DNA from: Microcoleus vaginatus WJT46-NPBG5
GTDB lineage: Bacteria > Cyanobacteriota > Cyanobacteriia > Cyanobacteriales > Oscillatoriaceae
DNA: 64,000 nucleotides
Direction of reading: 5' to 3'
Assembly: GCA_019359355.1 (NCBI GenBank)
Contig: JAHHHM010000014.1
Location: 114,882-178,881 of the forward strand
Part shown: positions 1-8,561 of the stretch, one piece after another
Layout of the letters: every line of letters starts with the position of its first letter
Position numbering within the stretch: the first letter of the stretch is position 1
Made by a program: the position numbers and the translations under genes
Notes under the pieces: model-generated
Database searches by the model: none
Seen by the model: only the letters and a program-made list of their open reading frames with translations
What the model was told of the DNA's origin: nothing

Positions 1-251
1 CGAAACGACATCCCATAGAACAGCAAGTCGAAGAAGGCAGACAGCGTGCTCACGTTCATGCAGACCGAATTAATGAACTTGCAGAAGAACTTGCCCAAGA
101 AATAAAAGCCCTCAAAGACATTGCCGATGAAATTAGCCCCAGTTACTGGCAAGTCTATTACAAACCTTTCATCACCGGCTTTGGCAGCATCTCAGTTCCC
201 TACGTCCGTTCCGATGGGGATGTTTGGACAGTGTTCAACCGAGTTGTTTAA
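1..251 (+). CDS. C-terminal fragment of an unrecognised protein
   Basis: An open frame enters from the left edge (first full codon at base 3) and ends in TAA at 249-251, giving 82 residues. The first half is hydrophilic and probably helical or coiled-coil, with ADRINELAEELAQEIKAL in the middle. The end is aromatic-rich and strand-like (SYWQVYYKPF, then GDVWTVFNRVV). I do not recognise the family and the N-terminus lies outside the window. It is on the same strand as trpB, which starts 93 bases later after a plausible -10 element, so the two are probably not one transcript unit by necessity. Confidence 0.6.
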   Translation, partial: KRHPIEQQVEEGRQRAHVHADRINELAEELAQEIKALKDIADEISPSYWQVYYKPFITGFGSISVPYVRSDGDVWTVFNRVV

Positions 252-309
252 CGCCAACCGCTTAGGGATGTCGGCAACAAGCTTTATCTGAGCCGGCAAA
301 ACAGGGACT

Positions 310-315
310 TATAAT
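310..315 (+). promoter_or_regulatory. Possible -10 element of trpB
   Basis: A perfect TATAAT lies 29 bases upstream of the GTG chosen for trpB, so a start site near 322 would give a short leader. No good -35 hexamer is visible at 16-18 bases spacing, so this is a weak prediction. Confidence 0.25.
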
Positions 316-344
316 GAAATCTGTCCAGTCATATCCCTGTTGCC

Positions 345-1598
345 GTGACCGCTACTCCCCTCTCCTCCAACCCGCAAGTTGATGCCTCCAGCCAAGCCCA
401 AAGACCCGACCCATTAGGTCGCTTTGGTCGCTTTGGTGGCAAATATGTGCCTGAAACCTTAATGCCGGCTTTGACTGAGTTAGAAGCCGCATTTAAGCAA
501 TATTCCCATGATGCAGATTTTCAAACAGAACTTCAGCAGCTATTGCGCGACTATGTGGGACGCCCTAGCCCTCTGTATTTTGCTGAACGTCTCACCAGTC
601 ATTACGCCCGTCCCGATGGCAGTGGCCCGCAAATTTACCTCAAACGGGAAGATTTAAACCACACCGGCGCTCATAAAATTAACAATGCCATCGCTCAAGC
701 ATTGTTGGCAAAGCGCATGGGCAAACAGCGCATCATTGCCGAAACAGGTGCCGGCCAGCATGGCGTCGCCACCGCCACGGTCTGCGCCCGGTTTGGGCTG
801 GAATGCGTGATTTATATGGGCGTTCACGATATGGAACGCCAAGCCCTGAACGTGTTTCGGATGCGCTTGATGGGGGCAGAAGTGCGCCCCGTCGCAGCCG
901 GCACCGGCACCCTCAAAGATGCCACATCAGAAGCGATTCGCGACTGGGTGACGAACGTAGAAAGCACCCACTACATCCTCGGTTCCGTGGCCGGCCCTCA
1001 TCCCTACCCGATGATGGTGCGTGACTTCCATGATGTCATTGGCTTGGAAACCCGCGCCCAATGTCTGGAGAAATGGGGAGGACTGCCGGATATTCTCCTC
1101 GCCTGTGTGGGCGGCGGTTCCAATGCGATGGGACTATTCCATGAATTTGTCAGTGAATCCGACGTACGGTTAATTGGCGTTGAGGCTGCCGGTGAGGGCG
1201 TTGAGACAGACAAACACGCCGCAACCTTGACACGCGGGCAAATCGGTGTTTTGCACGGCGCAATGAGCTATTTACTGCAAGATGACGATGGTCAGGTTGT
1301 GGAAGCCCATTCAATTAGTGCCGGCTTAGATTATCCCGGTGTCGGGCCAGAACATAGCTATTTAAAAGATATCGGGCGCGCTGAATATTACAGCGTTACG
1401 GATGAACAAGCTTTAGACGCCTTTAAGCGCTTGTCTCTACTTGAAGGAATCATCCCAGCCTTAGAAACCGCCCACGCCATCGCTTACTTAGAAACCCTCT
1501 GCCCTCAACTTGCCGGTAATCCCCGGATCGTGATTAACTGTTCCGGTCGCGGCGATAAAGATGTGCACACCGTCGCCAAATTCCTCAATCCAGCTTAA
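345..1598 (+). CDS. trpB: Tryptophan synthase beta chain
   Basis: TrpB condenses indole with L-serine to make L-tryptophan, working in the cytosol as the beta subunit of the alpha2-beta2 synthase. The 417-residue length fits the family. The N-terminal [19 protein letters not shown] block, the PLP-lysine motif [10 protein letters not shown] (Lys111), the GAGQHG substrate loop, the GGGSNAMG phosphate-binding loop near residue 256 and the C-terminal CSGRGDKD are all present, so it should be active. The start is a GTG at 345; there is no in-frame ATG before the conserved core. No other trp gene is adjacent, in line with the scattered trp genes common in cyanobacteria. The next gene starts 7 bases after the stop, so the two are probably co-transcribed. 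Confidence 0.97.
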   Translation: MTATPLSSNPQVDASSQAQRPDPLGRFGRFGGKYVPETLMPALTELEAAFKQYSHDADFQTELQQLLRDYVGRPSPLYFAERLTSHYARPDGSGPQIYLKREDLNHTGAHKINNAIAQALLAKRMGKQRIIAETGAGQHGVATATVCARFGLECVIYMGVHDMERQALNVFRMRLMGAEVRPVAAGTGTLKDATSEAIRDWVTNVESTHYILGSVAGPHPYPMMVRDFHDVIGLETRAQCLEKWGGLPDILLACVGGGSNAMGLFHEFVSESDVRLIGVEAAGEGVETDKHAATLTRGQIGVLHGAMSYLLQDDDGQVVEAHSISAGLDYPGVGPEHSYLKDIGRAEYYSVTDEQALDAFKRLSLLEGIIPALETAHAIAYLETLCPQLAGNPRIVINCSGRGDKDVHTVAKFLNPA

Positions 1599-1605
1599 TG
1601 CTTGA

Positions 1606-2235
1606 ATGCTGATACCAAATTTTGTTTTTCCTACTTTAAAAAAACAAAAAAGTCAACAGATACAAGGTAAAAGACAACCCAAGAGTTATCTCTTTCTTTT
1701 ACCTTTTTACTGTTTTCTTTTAACGTTCTTGGCCGGTGGCTGTGTTGTCGTCCTCGACAGCTCTAAAACCCCAGAAGAAGAACCCACAAAGCCGGTTACA
1801 ACCACTGCACCCGAATCAGCATCAAGACCCCTAACAGCCACCGAATTTGCTGCCTTGGAACAGTCAATTCATGAACAAGTAAATCAGTATCGCGCCTCCC
1901 AGAAATTGCCGCCGCTAAAGCTCGATCCTCGAATCAGCGAAGTGTGCCGGCAACACAGCCAAGGAATGGCTAGCGAGGGCGTTCCCTTTGGCCATGAAGG
2001 ATTTGAGCAAAGAGCTGAAGCCATTGAGAAAAGCATTGCTTATCGCTCAGTTGCAGAAAATGTTGCCTATAATTTTGGCTATAGCAATCCCGGTAAACAA
2101 GCGGTTGAAGGATGGATTAAGAGTCCGGGGCATCAGAAAAATATGGTCGGCAATTTTGATTTAACCGGCATCGGTATTGTTAAAAATACTAAAGGAGAAT
2201 ATTACTTTACTCAGATTTTTGTGCGCCGGCAGTAA
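1606..2235 (+). CDS. CAP-domain (SCP/PR-1-like) exported protein
   Basis: The 209-residue product has a basic N-terminus, a hydrophobic stretch at about residues 28-45 ending in LAGGC, and a Thr/Pro/Glu-rich linker before a CAP domain (about 75-208). The LAGGC is a loose lipobox, so it may be a lipoprotein or simply signal-anchored. CAP hallmarks are visible: NQYRASQKLPPL, HSQGMA followed by GHEGF, AENVAYN, and GWIKSPGHQKNM with a final strand ending FTQIF. Bacterial CAP (YkwD-like) proteins are extracytoplasmic and mostly of unknown biochemical role. It begins 7 bases after the trpB stop, suggesting shared transcription, though no functional link is known. The long N-region leaves the exact start uncertain. 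Confidence 0.85.
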   Translation: MLIPNFVFPTLKKQKSQQIQGKRQPKSYLFLLPFYCFLLTFLAGGCVVVLDSSKTPEEEPTKPVTTTAPESASRPLTATEFAALEQSIHEQVNQYRASQKLPPLKLDPRISEVCRQHSQGMASEGVPFGHEGFEQRAEAIEKSIAYRSVAENVAYNFGYSNPGKQAVEGWIKSPGHQKNMVGNFDLTGIGIVKNTKGEYYFTQIFVRRQ

Positions 2236-2238
2236 GAA

Positions 2239-2268
2239 TTGGGCATGGGGGATTGGGCATTGGGCATT
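2239..2268 (+). repeat. STRR-like GGGCATN heptad repeat
   Basis: Short degenerate units of GGGCATG/GGGCATT repeat just after the CAP gene stop. This is the same family as the runs at 5279 and, on the other strand, 21209. Such short tandemly repeated sequences are typical of intergenic DNA in filamentous cyanobacteria. Confidence 0.6.
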
Positions 2269-2461
2269 AGATTGAAAAGAAATTGGTTTGATAGATGGTG
2301 CCGACTTAGGATTTTTTAGTTTTCTGCCATCAACCTCATTGTTCTTCAAAATTTTATTGACTAAATTAGAGCGAGACAGGCGATAAAAGTCTCAATTACT
2401 TAGTTTCGCTATTTCAAAAAAATAAACTACGCGAGTTTTACTTTCTACTCAAGGTAAATTT

Positions 2462-3619
2462 ATGAACAAACAAATTGAGCATCCCCTACTTCCAAAAGCT
2501 AGCCACGATGAACTAGCAAGACAAAATTTTGTGGCAAGTCTGAAGGTTTATGTAGCCAGGAATATCACACCGGGAAATAAGGTTGTTTATGACAAATTGG
2601 CGAAACCCAAATTTGAGCAAGAACACCAACGTGCGCCACAAAACCGGCATGAAATTCGGCGAGTGATGGAAAATGAGCCTTACTATCAGTGGTGGAGTGC
2701 TCTGCGGCGCACGACTCAGGAGATGATGTGGGATTCGGTCAATAGTAGTATTGAGCGCCAGTTGCCCGATTTGGTGGAGTGTGCGCGCCGGCAAGCAAAC
2801 AAGCTCGGTTCATTAACATTAAATCCCGATTTAACGATTCCTGCTTATCAAACGGCGGTAGACATTCATTGTATGCCGGGAGGGTATCAAGGGGAATTTA
2901 CAGAAGATGATGTGGCTGCCGGCGCTTTATATGATCGCGGGGTTTATTTGTATGTCTTAGGACAGTTAGGGCCGCTGAATGACGATATGGGTCAGTCTGT
3001 GGTTCAAAACTACTTGAAACTGCAATATCCTGACTTTCAACCGGCACGCATTCTTGATTTGGGATGTACGGTGGGACACAGCACTTTGCCGTATGTGGAT
3101 GCGTACCCGGATGCTGAAGTCTATGCAATCGATACCGGCGCAGCGCTGTTGCGTTATGCTCATGCACGGGCAGAGGCAATGGGTAAGCGCGTTCACTTCT
3201 CGCAGCAAAATGCTGAGCGCACTAACTTTGCCGATGGGTCATTTGATTTAATTGTTTCCCATATTCTGTTACATGAAATGCCGGTGTCTGCGATTCGTAA
3301 TGTTTTGCAAGAGTGTCACCGGCTGCTGGCTCCGGGTGGGATGATGGTTCATGCTGAGGCTCCGCTCTATGGCAATATGGAAGCATTTAATGCTTTCATG
3401 TTCGATTGGGAAACCAAGAACAACAATGAGCCATTTTGGAGTGCGATGCGGGATCTCGACTGGATGGAAGTCGCGACAGGTGCCGGTTTTGAGAGCGAAA
3501 AGGTGATTCAATCTTCTGCTGCTAACGGTGTCTGGAAACAAAAACTCGCCGGTGGCAACTCTCAAAATGACGGTTTTGGCCGGCGCGGCAGTTGGTTGAT
3601 TTTGGCTGCTAGCAAATAA
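2462..3619 (+). CDS. Class I SAM-dependent methyltransferase with N-terminal extension
   Basis: The 385-residue protein carries a class I methyltransferase domain in its second half. Motif I is ILDLGCTVGHS at about residues 197-207, with an acidic residue after the second strand (VYAIDTG) and then FDLIVSHILLHEMP and LLAPGGMMVHAEAP. The first ~190 residues are an unusual helical extension with NEPYYQWWSALRRTTQEMMWDSV, which I do not recognise. The substrate cannot be read from the sequence. The AT-rich region upstream ends with AAGGTAAATTT before the ATG, a weak ribosome-binding site. A small protein gene follows within 10-16 bases and is probably co-expressed. It could modify a small molecule such as a lipid, quinone or natural product. 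Confidence 0.8.
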   Translation: MNKQIEHPLLPKASHDELARQNFVASLKVYVARNITPGNKVVYDKLAKPKFEQEHQRAPQNRHEIRRVMENEPYYQWWSALRRTTQEMMWDSVNSSIERQLPDLVECARRQANKLGSLTLNPDLTIPAYQTAVDIHCMPGGYQGEFTEDDVAAGALYDRGVYLYVLGQLGPLNDDMGQSVVQNYLKLQYPDFQPARILDLGCTVGHSTLPYVDAYPDAEVYAIDTGAALLRYAHARAEAMGKRVHFSQQNAERTNFADGSFDLIVSHILLHEMPVSAIRNVLQECHRLLAPGGMMVHAEAPLYGNMEAFNAFMFDWETKNNNEPFWSAMRDLDWMEVATGAGFESEKVIQSSAANGVWKQKLAGGNSQNDGFGRRGSWLILAASK

Positions 3620-3634
3620 TCCGGTGCAGTGGTT

Positions 3635-3919
3635 ATGGCAAAGAAGGCAAAAGGCAAACGACCGATTTATTTGAATGACCCTCAAACCGACAAGTTGCTA
3701 ACCGTAATTTTGGCACTTGCCGGCGAGGTTTCTGTCTTGCACGAACGTCTCGATACCCTAGAACGGGTGGCTACAACAAAAGGTTTAATTGACCTTCAAG
3801 AAATCGAGACATACCAACCCGATGAGCAAGTGGCCCAAGAGCGAGAGCAGTGGCGTCAAGCCTATCTTGAGCGGGTGTTACGGGTGGTGCGCGAGGAGTT
3901 AGACACCTTGAACGGATGA
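3635..3919 (+). CDS. Small conserved-looking hypothetical protein
   Basis: This 94-residue protein (or 96 if the upstream GTG at 3629 is used) starts with a basic tail, AKKAKGKRPIY, and then appears fully helical: a hydrophobic helix around LLTVILALAGEVSVLHERLDTLERV and a charged C-terminal helix ending ERVLRVVREELDTLNG. It has no signal peptide or metal motif. The position 15 bases after the methyltransferase stop suggests a partner or subunit of that enzyme, by inference only. I do not recognise a named family. Confidence 0.7.
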   Translation: MAKKAKGKRPIYLNDPQTDKLLTVILALAGEVSVLHERLDTLERVATTKGLIDLQEIETYQPDEQVAQEREQWRQAYLERVLRVVREELDTLNG

Positions 3920-4004
3920 TGAGGTGTGTCTTCTTCAACGGAGAATGGGAAAATTGTAGAGCCGTTCTCAATTGCATGAAAGACTAAGAAGCCGGAAAGG
4001 CATT

Positions 4005-4070
4005 GGGGGGTTCCCCCCAAACCCCCGATTGGGGGACGCAACCGTCCCCCAAACCCCCTCCAAAAGGGGT
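4005..4070. repeat. Nested G/C-run inverted repeats
   Basis: Three hairpin-capable units sit end to end: six G and six C with TT between (4005-4018); CCCCC-GATT-GGGGG (4022-4035); and GGGGGACG-CAAC-CGTCCCCC (4031-4050), followed by CCCCCTCCAAAAGGGG. The second and third share the same G run, so alternative foldings compete. It lies downstream of the methyltransferase pair and may act as a terminator, but it has no T-run and looks more like a dispersed cyanobacterial repeat. Confidence 0.6.
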
Positions 4071-4136
4071 GCTCTGCTAGGCGTCATGTATGTGAGAACT
4101 GCTATATTTCCCATTTCTTAGCACAGGAGTGAGCTG

Positions 4137-4760
4137 TTGGAAGATTTTCAGGTTTGCGAGCGTGATCTTTGTGATGCCTATCTATCTCAGTATTTAGAAG
4201 CTGAAGCGCTGGCAGTTGATACCGAAACAATGGGATTGTTACCTTGGCGAGATCGCTTGTGTTTGGTGCAACTATGCGATCCGCAGGGTCGGGTGACGGT
4301 GGTTCGTATTCAGCGCGGACAGAAAGAAGCACCGAATTTAAAACAGCTAATGGAAACTGCCGGCATTCTCAAAGTCTTTCATTTTGCCCGTTTTGACATG
4401 GCAACGATGCGCCACAATCTGGGTATTGAGGTTGCGCCGGTGTTCTGCACGAAGATCGCGAGTAAGCTGGCTAGAACCTACACCCCGAAACATGGTCTTA
4501 AGGAAGTGGTGCAAGAACTTGAGCGGGTGGAACTGGACAAAAGCGCTCAAAGTTCGGACTGGGGAAATGCTGCGAACCTTTCTGACGATCAGCTCAGTTA
4601 TGCGGCGAATGATGTGCGCTATTTGCTCAGTGTTCAGCAAAAATTGATGGGGATGCTGCAACGAGAGGAACGCTGGGAATTAGCGCTGCAATGCTTTCAG
4701 TGTTTGCCGGCGTTCGTTTCCCTCGATTTGCTGCAATACAAGGATATTTTTGAGCATTAA
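4137..4760 (+). CDS. RNase D-like 3'-5' exonuclease (DEDDy)
   Basis: This 207-residue protein is a single DEDDy exonuclease domain without the HRDC domains of full-length RNase D. The acidic metal ligands are visible: VDTET (Asp28, Glu30) for Exo I, FHFARFDM (Asp87) for Exo II, and YAANDVRYL (Tyr155, Asp159) for Exo III. It should trim RNA 3' ends, as in tRNA maturation or decay, in the cytosol. The start is a TTG at 4137. AGGAG at 4125-4129, seven bases upstream, decides this start, and no ATG precedes the catalytic core. It stands alone between the G/C repeats and convergent rhodanese genes. Confidence 0.9.
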   Translation: MEDFQVCERDLCDAYLSQYLEAEALAVDTETMGLLPWRDRLCLVQLCDPQGRVTVVRIQRGQKEAPNLKQLMETAGILKVFHFARFDMATMRHNLGIEVAPVFCTKIASKLARTYTPKHGLKEVVQELERVELDKSAQSSDWGNAANLSDDQLSYAANDVRYLLSVQQKLMGMLQREERWELALQCFQCLPAFVSLDLLQYKDIFEH

Positions 4761-4780
4761 GCACCCTGTCTGCTGCTTTG

Positions 4781-5161
4781 TCAAAGATTAGCTCTCTGAA
4801 GAATTGACTCAATGGGAAAGCCAACTGCTTTCCATGCGGCAACGCCGCCTCTGATTTCAGATACGTTTTCATAGCCGGCTGATCGCAGTTGCTCGGCAGC
4901 TTCGGCGGTTTCCTCGTCGGTTTCGCCATAGAGGTAGATATCGCGGCACAGTTCAAGCGCTGTGAAGGCACGTTCGACCAGTTCGCTCGCCGGCATGGAG
5001 ATCGCGCCGGTGATGCGGCTGGTATTGAATAGGTTGCGCTCTCGCACATCAATGATTGTTAAGGCTGGATCGCCCCAGTCAAGCCGGTCTTTGAGGTCAT
5101 AAACGAGGGATTTGGCTTGCAGTGGCGGCGGGATGGGGATGAGGCCGAAGAAGTTAGGCAT
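4781..5161 (-). CDS. Rhodanese-fold protein without catalytic cysteine (copy A)
   Basis: The 126-residue protein begins MPNFFGLIPIPPPL, then has a rhodanese fold: LTIIDVRERNLFNTSRITGAISMP, then a beta strand RDIYLYG. In an active rhodanese that strand leads into a loop of the form YCxxGxRS. Here it reads YGETDEETA, so the catalytic Cys is Gly. It cannot carry persulfide by the usual mechanism and is more likely a binding or regulatory module. The ATG at 5161 is preferred over a TTG 42 bases upstream because the neighbouring paralogue (5485-5967) has the same MPN...PP start. The two copies lie in tandem on the same strand. Confidence 0.85.
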   Translation of the reverse strand: MPNFFGLIPIPPPLQAKSLVYDLKDRLDWGDPALTIIDVRERNLFNTSRITGAISMPASELVERAFTALELCRDIYLYGETDEETAEAAEQLRSAGYENVSEIRGGVAAWKAVGFPIESILQRANL

Positions 5162-5484
5162 GATGAGCGAAGACCTATTACATTCTCCTCTGCAATGTAA
5201 CAATATATTTTAAATTTTGCAAAGTTTTAAGCAAATTAACTTTACAACGGTATCAATTTATGCAATTACACCTAGAGTTGGGCATGGGGCAAGGCTTCGC
5301 CAACCTAAAGGTATGGGGATGGGGCATTGGGAATATAGAATGCTCACCCACTTTCCCACTCTGGACTCAGCACTAAAAAAAATTAGGAGGCAACCCTAGA
5401 AGGATTGCCCCAATAAAGCCACTGCCTGAATTTCTCTCACTTAATTAGCTGACAGCGACGTAATATTAAACTGCAAAGCAAAGC
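5162..5484. other. Spacer between the two rhodanese-fold genes
   Basis: This 323-base AT-rich spacer holds the leader of copy A and a run of GGGCATG/GGGATGGGGCAT heptad-like units at 5279-5332. No open frame here looks coding. Confidence 0.5.
5279..5332 (+). repeat. STRR-like GGGCATN repeat
   Basis: Two clusters of GGGCATGGGGC and GGGGATGGGGCATTGGG flank a short GCAAGGCTTCGCC hairpin-like element. It belongs to the same repeat family as 2239-2268. Confidence 0.5.
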
Positions 5485-5967
5485 TTAAACATCATTTGAT
5501 TGCGTCTCTGCATGATGCTTGAGGTTTGATGCGACGTTGTAGGCTTCATCGGGAGCCGGATCTTTTGCGTCATCAATGCCTTCTGTGGAGCCGGCAATCG
5601 CTCTCCATGCATCCAAGCCACCTGTTATTTCTGCCACGTTGGTAAACCCAGCTGAACGCAACAGATTTGCAGCTTCTGCGGTTTCTGCGTCGGAGCCGCC
5701 ATAAACATAAATGTCGCGGCTGGGTTCTAGACTAGATTTAGCCCGCTCTACCAAGTCCTCCTTTGAAAACGGCATTGCTCCCATGATGTGCCCCTTATTG
5801 TAAGCAGTACGCTCACGCACATCCAGAATTGTCAAAGCCGGCTCACCCCATTCCAAACGAGCTTTGAGATCGTGTGCAGAGGACTGAGCTTTCAATCCTG
5901 GGGGGGTCGGAGTCAGATTAGGCATTTTCTCTTTGGCATCTTGAATTTGATCGGGAATATTTTTCAT
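5485..5967 (-). CDS. Rhodanese-fold protein without catalytic cysteine (copy B)
   Basis: This is a 160-residue paralogue of the 4781-5161 product. It has LTILDVRERTAYNKGHIMGAMPF, then RDIYVYGGSDAETAEAANLLRSAGFTNV, where the usual active-site Cys of rhodanese (YCxxGxRS) is again Gly. A GGLDAWRA motif closes the fold, matching GGVAAWKA in copy A. The N-terminus is 14 residues longer and the C-terminus carries an acidic, low-complexity tail of about 35 residues, rich in Asp, Pro and Asn. The tandem arrangement implies a local duplication followed by divergence. Its role is unknown; binding of a partner or small thiol ligand is a guess. Confidence 0.85.
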   Translation of the reverse strand: MKNIPDQIQDAKEKMPNLTPTPPGLKAQSSAHDLKARLEWGEPALTILDVRERTAYNKGHIMGAMPFSKEDLVERAKSSLEPSRDIYVYGGSDAETAEAANLLRSAGFTNVAEITGGLDAWRAIAGSTEGIDDAKDPAPDEAYNVASNLKHHAETQSNDV

Positions 5968-6423
5968 GATGAACTTTAACCAATTACTTCAATTTGGAAT
6001 ATAACAAGCTCGTTTCGGTCACCGAATCCTTCTAGGGAGAGAGCGTTCGCTTATCTTCGGGCAGAATTAAGTAATCATAGTGTTAGGACTTCAGCAGCAA
6101 GTTGTCAGGCCAAGTGCCAATAAGTAAAAATTATCAGTCATTTCTGGCCCTGTCCTTTCATAGGTGGCCGGTGTAGATGCTTGCATTTAGCCTCAACTCT
6201 CACTGTGTTTCTATTAAGCGTTGTAGCTATGGGGCTGCTCATAGCTACAACGCTTAATCTATATTTAAAACAAAAAGTAAAATTTAGTTTTACCTTTAAT
6301 CAAAACCCATGAAAATTTAATTTCATGATAAATTCTTGCAATTTAATTGCAGATTAACTAAGCATGAAGTTAGCCGACTCTCTACCCTCAATGCTCAGAA
6401 GGAATCGTCCACAAGAAACAGTG
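5968..6423. other. 456-base spacer with a long inverted repeat
   Basis: It contains the 5' leader of rhodanese copy B and, further right, a perfect 19-bp inverted repeat at 6213-6258. The rest is AT-rich and carries no convincing gene. Confidence 0.5.
6213..6258. repeat. Perfect 19-bp inverted repeat
   Basis: The left arm ATTAAGCGTTGTAGCTATG (6213-6231) is perfectly matched by its reverse complement at 6240-6258, with an 8-base loop GGGCTGCT. It lies about 165 bases past the stop of the 6424-7371 gene. Neither side has a T-run, so it is not a canonical terminator. It may be a small mobile or structural repeat. Confidence 0.75.
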
Positions 6424-7371
6424 TTATTCCGTTTCACAAGGGTTCAAAGCCAGTTGTTCTGTTGATTCTATTAAATTTGACGAGGGGAAAGATTCGCCGG
6501 CAGAACTGTATAACTCAACGAATCTTTTAAAAAGCCGCATTGTTTCGTGATTTGAAACCCGATTTAAATTAACCAAGCCGGCTACATTTTTTTGAGAGAT
6601 TTTGTGTAAATAGGGCAGATCTTCAAACAACGTTAAACAAGAAGCGAAATGCAAGAGCATTTGCAATATCGGTTTCGGCCATTCCAAGTTGCTGTAAATG
6701 TCGATTAATAACTTGTGTTCAGTCTCGCTGATCGGCTGCACGTTAAACATGACAACTATCTTTTTACCGTTGTAAACTGGAATGCAAAGTTCAACGGTAT
6801 AAGGCGCATATAAGATTAAAATAACTTCAACAACTGGTAACCTCCAAATTCTCAAAATATTGAAAGGAGAATCTAAAATTGTTTGAAATTTAATCATGCC
6901 GCCGGTGGCTGTAGGCTGGAAATGGGTAACTTTCAGGATTTTTAAGTTGTTGAGACTGAAAGCGTGAATGGATTCCAGATGTTTTAAGTTTAATAGATGA
7001 TAAATTTGGCAGACATAGGAAAAGGGTAAAATATATTCTTGACTGATTGCGTGATAAGCTTGCAGCTCAAACATTCTGGCTTGAGCTTCCCATAAAGCGA
7101 ATTCTGGCTGATTGGGTTGAGCGTTAAACCTGCATCTGCTAATTTCTCCCGTGTTTAGGCTTTCTTCTGGCTTCAAAGACAGCCAAGCTAAAAGCAAGAA
7201 AGAGGCTGTAAATAACTGTGTTAAGTCAATCGCCGATAAATAACCATCAGCCAGTGAAGCTAAACTTCTATCGGTAATTCCAAATAAACATGAAGGAATG
7301 CCTAAAATCCAAATACTGTTTCTAATGTGGGCGATAAAAATAGAAGGGTTGGGGAATTGATTGTTATTCAT
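6424..7371 (-). CDS. Unrecognised 315-residue protein
   Basis: The protein is long and has normal codon use, so it is very likely real, but I do not recognise the family. The N-terminal ~65 residues contain hydrophobic stretches (IWILGIPSCLFGI, then LFTASFLLLAWLSL) that could be buried helices rather than a signal peptide. The central region has FALWEAQARMFELQAYHAISQEYILPFSYVCQIYHLLNLKHLE, which is helical. Later segments alternate strands, as in VEVILILYAPYTVELCIPVYNGKKIVVMFNV. No metal or nucleotide motif is visible. The ATG at 7371 is preceded by a weak leader. It stands alone between two long spacers, hence a single-gene unit. Confidence 0.75.
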   Translation of the reverse strand: MNNNQFPNPSIFIAHIRNSIWILGIPSCLFGITDRSLASLADGYLSAIDLTQLFTASFLLLAWLSLKPEESLNTGEISRCRFNAQPNQPEFALWEAQARMFELQAYHAISQEYILPFSYVCQIYHLLNLKHLESIHAFSLNNLKILKVTHFQPTATGGMIKFQTILDSPFNILRIWRLPVVEVILILYAPYTVELCIPVYNGKKIVVMFNVQPISETEHKLLIDIYSNLEWPKPILQMLLHFASCLTLFEDLPYLHKISQKNVAGLVNLNRVSNHETMRLFKRFVELYSSAGESFPSSNLIESTEQLALNPCETE

Positions 7372-7890
7372 GGAAGTAAAAAAGTTAATTATGTATTAAC
7401 AAAAATAAAATTAAACTTTGACGGTTTGTTCTATTAATTAAAACGATAAAACCTAAAATCATTTCCGACCTCTACCGCCAGGTGGGTGTCTTAAGTGACA
7501 CAATCTAGTGTTAAAGGTATGAAAATACCCTTTCCTATTTCTCAAAGGTGGTTAGAGCTGGCCGGCCTATATATCTGAGGGATGAGAGGCAGGATTATTT
7601 TGGTGGCCGGCAGTCCTAAAAAATGCTCGATTCAAAGAGCAGTTGAAAGCACGGATTCCTCGCTATATCCCGCTTTTACCCGCAGGGGATCGCTGAGTTT
7701 GAGGAAAGAAATAGCTTAGCTGCTCTGCTAGCAAAGTAAGTTTGTGTATTGATACTTACCTATTTAATTAATACAGGCTACACCTCTAGAGCGATGAATC
7801 TCTTCACTAAACCTACAAAAATAAAAATGTAAATAATCAAATAATTCTGCATCTCCATGAGTTCGTTTGAGATGGCAGCAGGAGGAAAAT
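7372..7890. other. 519-base spacer, divergent promoter region
   Basis: This separates the minus-strand 315-residue gene from the plus-strand stress-protein gene and should hold both promoters. It is AT-rich at both ends, with a GC-richer middle (around 7555-7700). I see no gene, strong palindrome or RNA motif. AGGAGG at 7880-7885 is the ribosome-binding site of the gene at 7891. Confidence 0.4.
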
Positions 7891-8448
7891 ATGGTAGTTA
7901 GCGAGCAAAGGCGTGCAGTTGGAGTTTTTTCTGACCGGCAACAGGCAGAGGAAGCACTTAATGAATTAAAAGCTGGAAACTTTTCGATGGATAAAGTTTC
8001 CCTGATTGCCAAGGATACAGAAGAAGGAGGCGAGCAGGTAGGCGGTACTCAAGTCAGCGAAAGCATTGGCAATCAAAATGTCCAAAGTGGAACAGCAGTG
8101 GTTGCCGATGCGGCAACGAGCAGTGCTTGGGGGAGTGTATTAGTGGGTTTAGGCAGTTTGGCGATTCCCGGACTTGGCCCTTTGATCGCAGCCGGTTCCG
8201 TTGGGGTTGCACTCGTCACAACCTTAGCCGGCATTGGTTTGGGAACCCTCGCCACAAGTAATTTAGTGAAGGCATTAACTGATTTAGGCATTTCCCAAGA
8301 ATCAGCAAGCGCTTATGCAGATAGCTTGGAACAAGGTAATTACTTGGTGATCGTCGATGGCACCCAAGACGATATGAGTCGTGCAGAAGGCGTTTTTAGC
8401 AATTTTGGAATTCAACACTGGGGCATTTATAATTCCCCACAGGTTTAA
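7891..8448 (+). CDS. General stress protein 17M-like (YflT-type) membrane-associated protein
   Basis: This 185-residue protein begins with RRAVGVFSDRQQAEEALNELKAGNFSMDKVSLIAKD, the pattern of the GSP17M/YflT domain (a ferredoxin-like alpha/beta unit). A Gly/Ala-rich hydrophobic middle follows, LVGLGSLAIPGLGPLIAAG and onward, resembling a glycine-zipper hairpin able to enter membranes. A second alpha/beta unit (YADSLEQGNYLVIVDGT... GIQHWGIY) closes it. Family members are stress-associated but biochemically undefined. The start at 7891 is chosen because AGGAGG ends five bases before it; the in-frame ATG at 7867 precedes the Shine-Dalgarno. Confidence 0.8.
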   Translation: MVVSEQRRAVGVFSDRQQAEEALNELKAGNFSMDKVSLIAKDTEEGGEQVGGTQVSESIGNQNVQSGTAVVADAATSSAWGSVLVGLGSLAIPGLGPLIAAGSVGVALVTTLAGIGLGTLATSNLVKALTDLGISQESASAYADSLEQGNYLVIVDGTQDDMSRAEGVFSNFGIQHWGIYNSPQV

Positions 8449-8561
8449 GCGATAGCCAGAAGAAAAGATGAACGCGATTTGCTGGATGGACAAGGTGGCC
8501 ACTCTAAATCCTCAACCGGCACCATCCCATTGAAGTGGAACTCTGACCTACACTTGATTGT

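Noticed and set aside
3269..3685. 138-codon frame on the minus strand
   Set aside because: It is opposite the methyltransferase gene, which has a clear motif I; no motif seen in the shadow.
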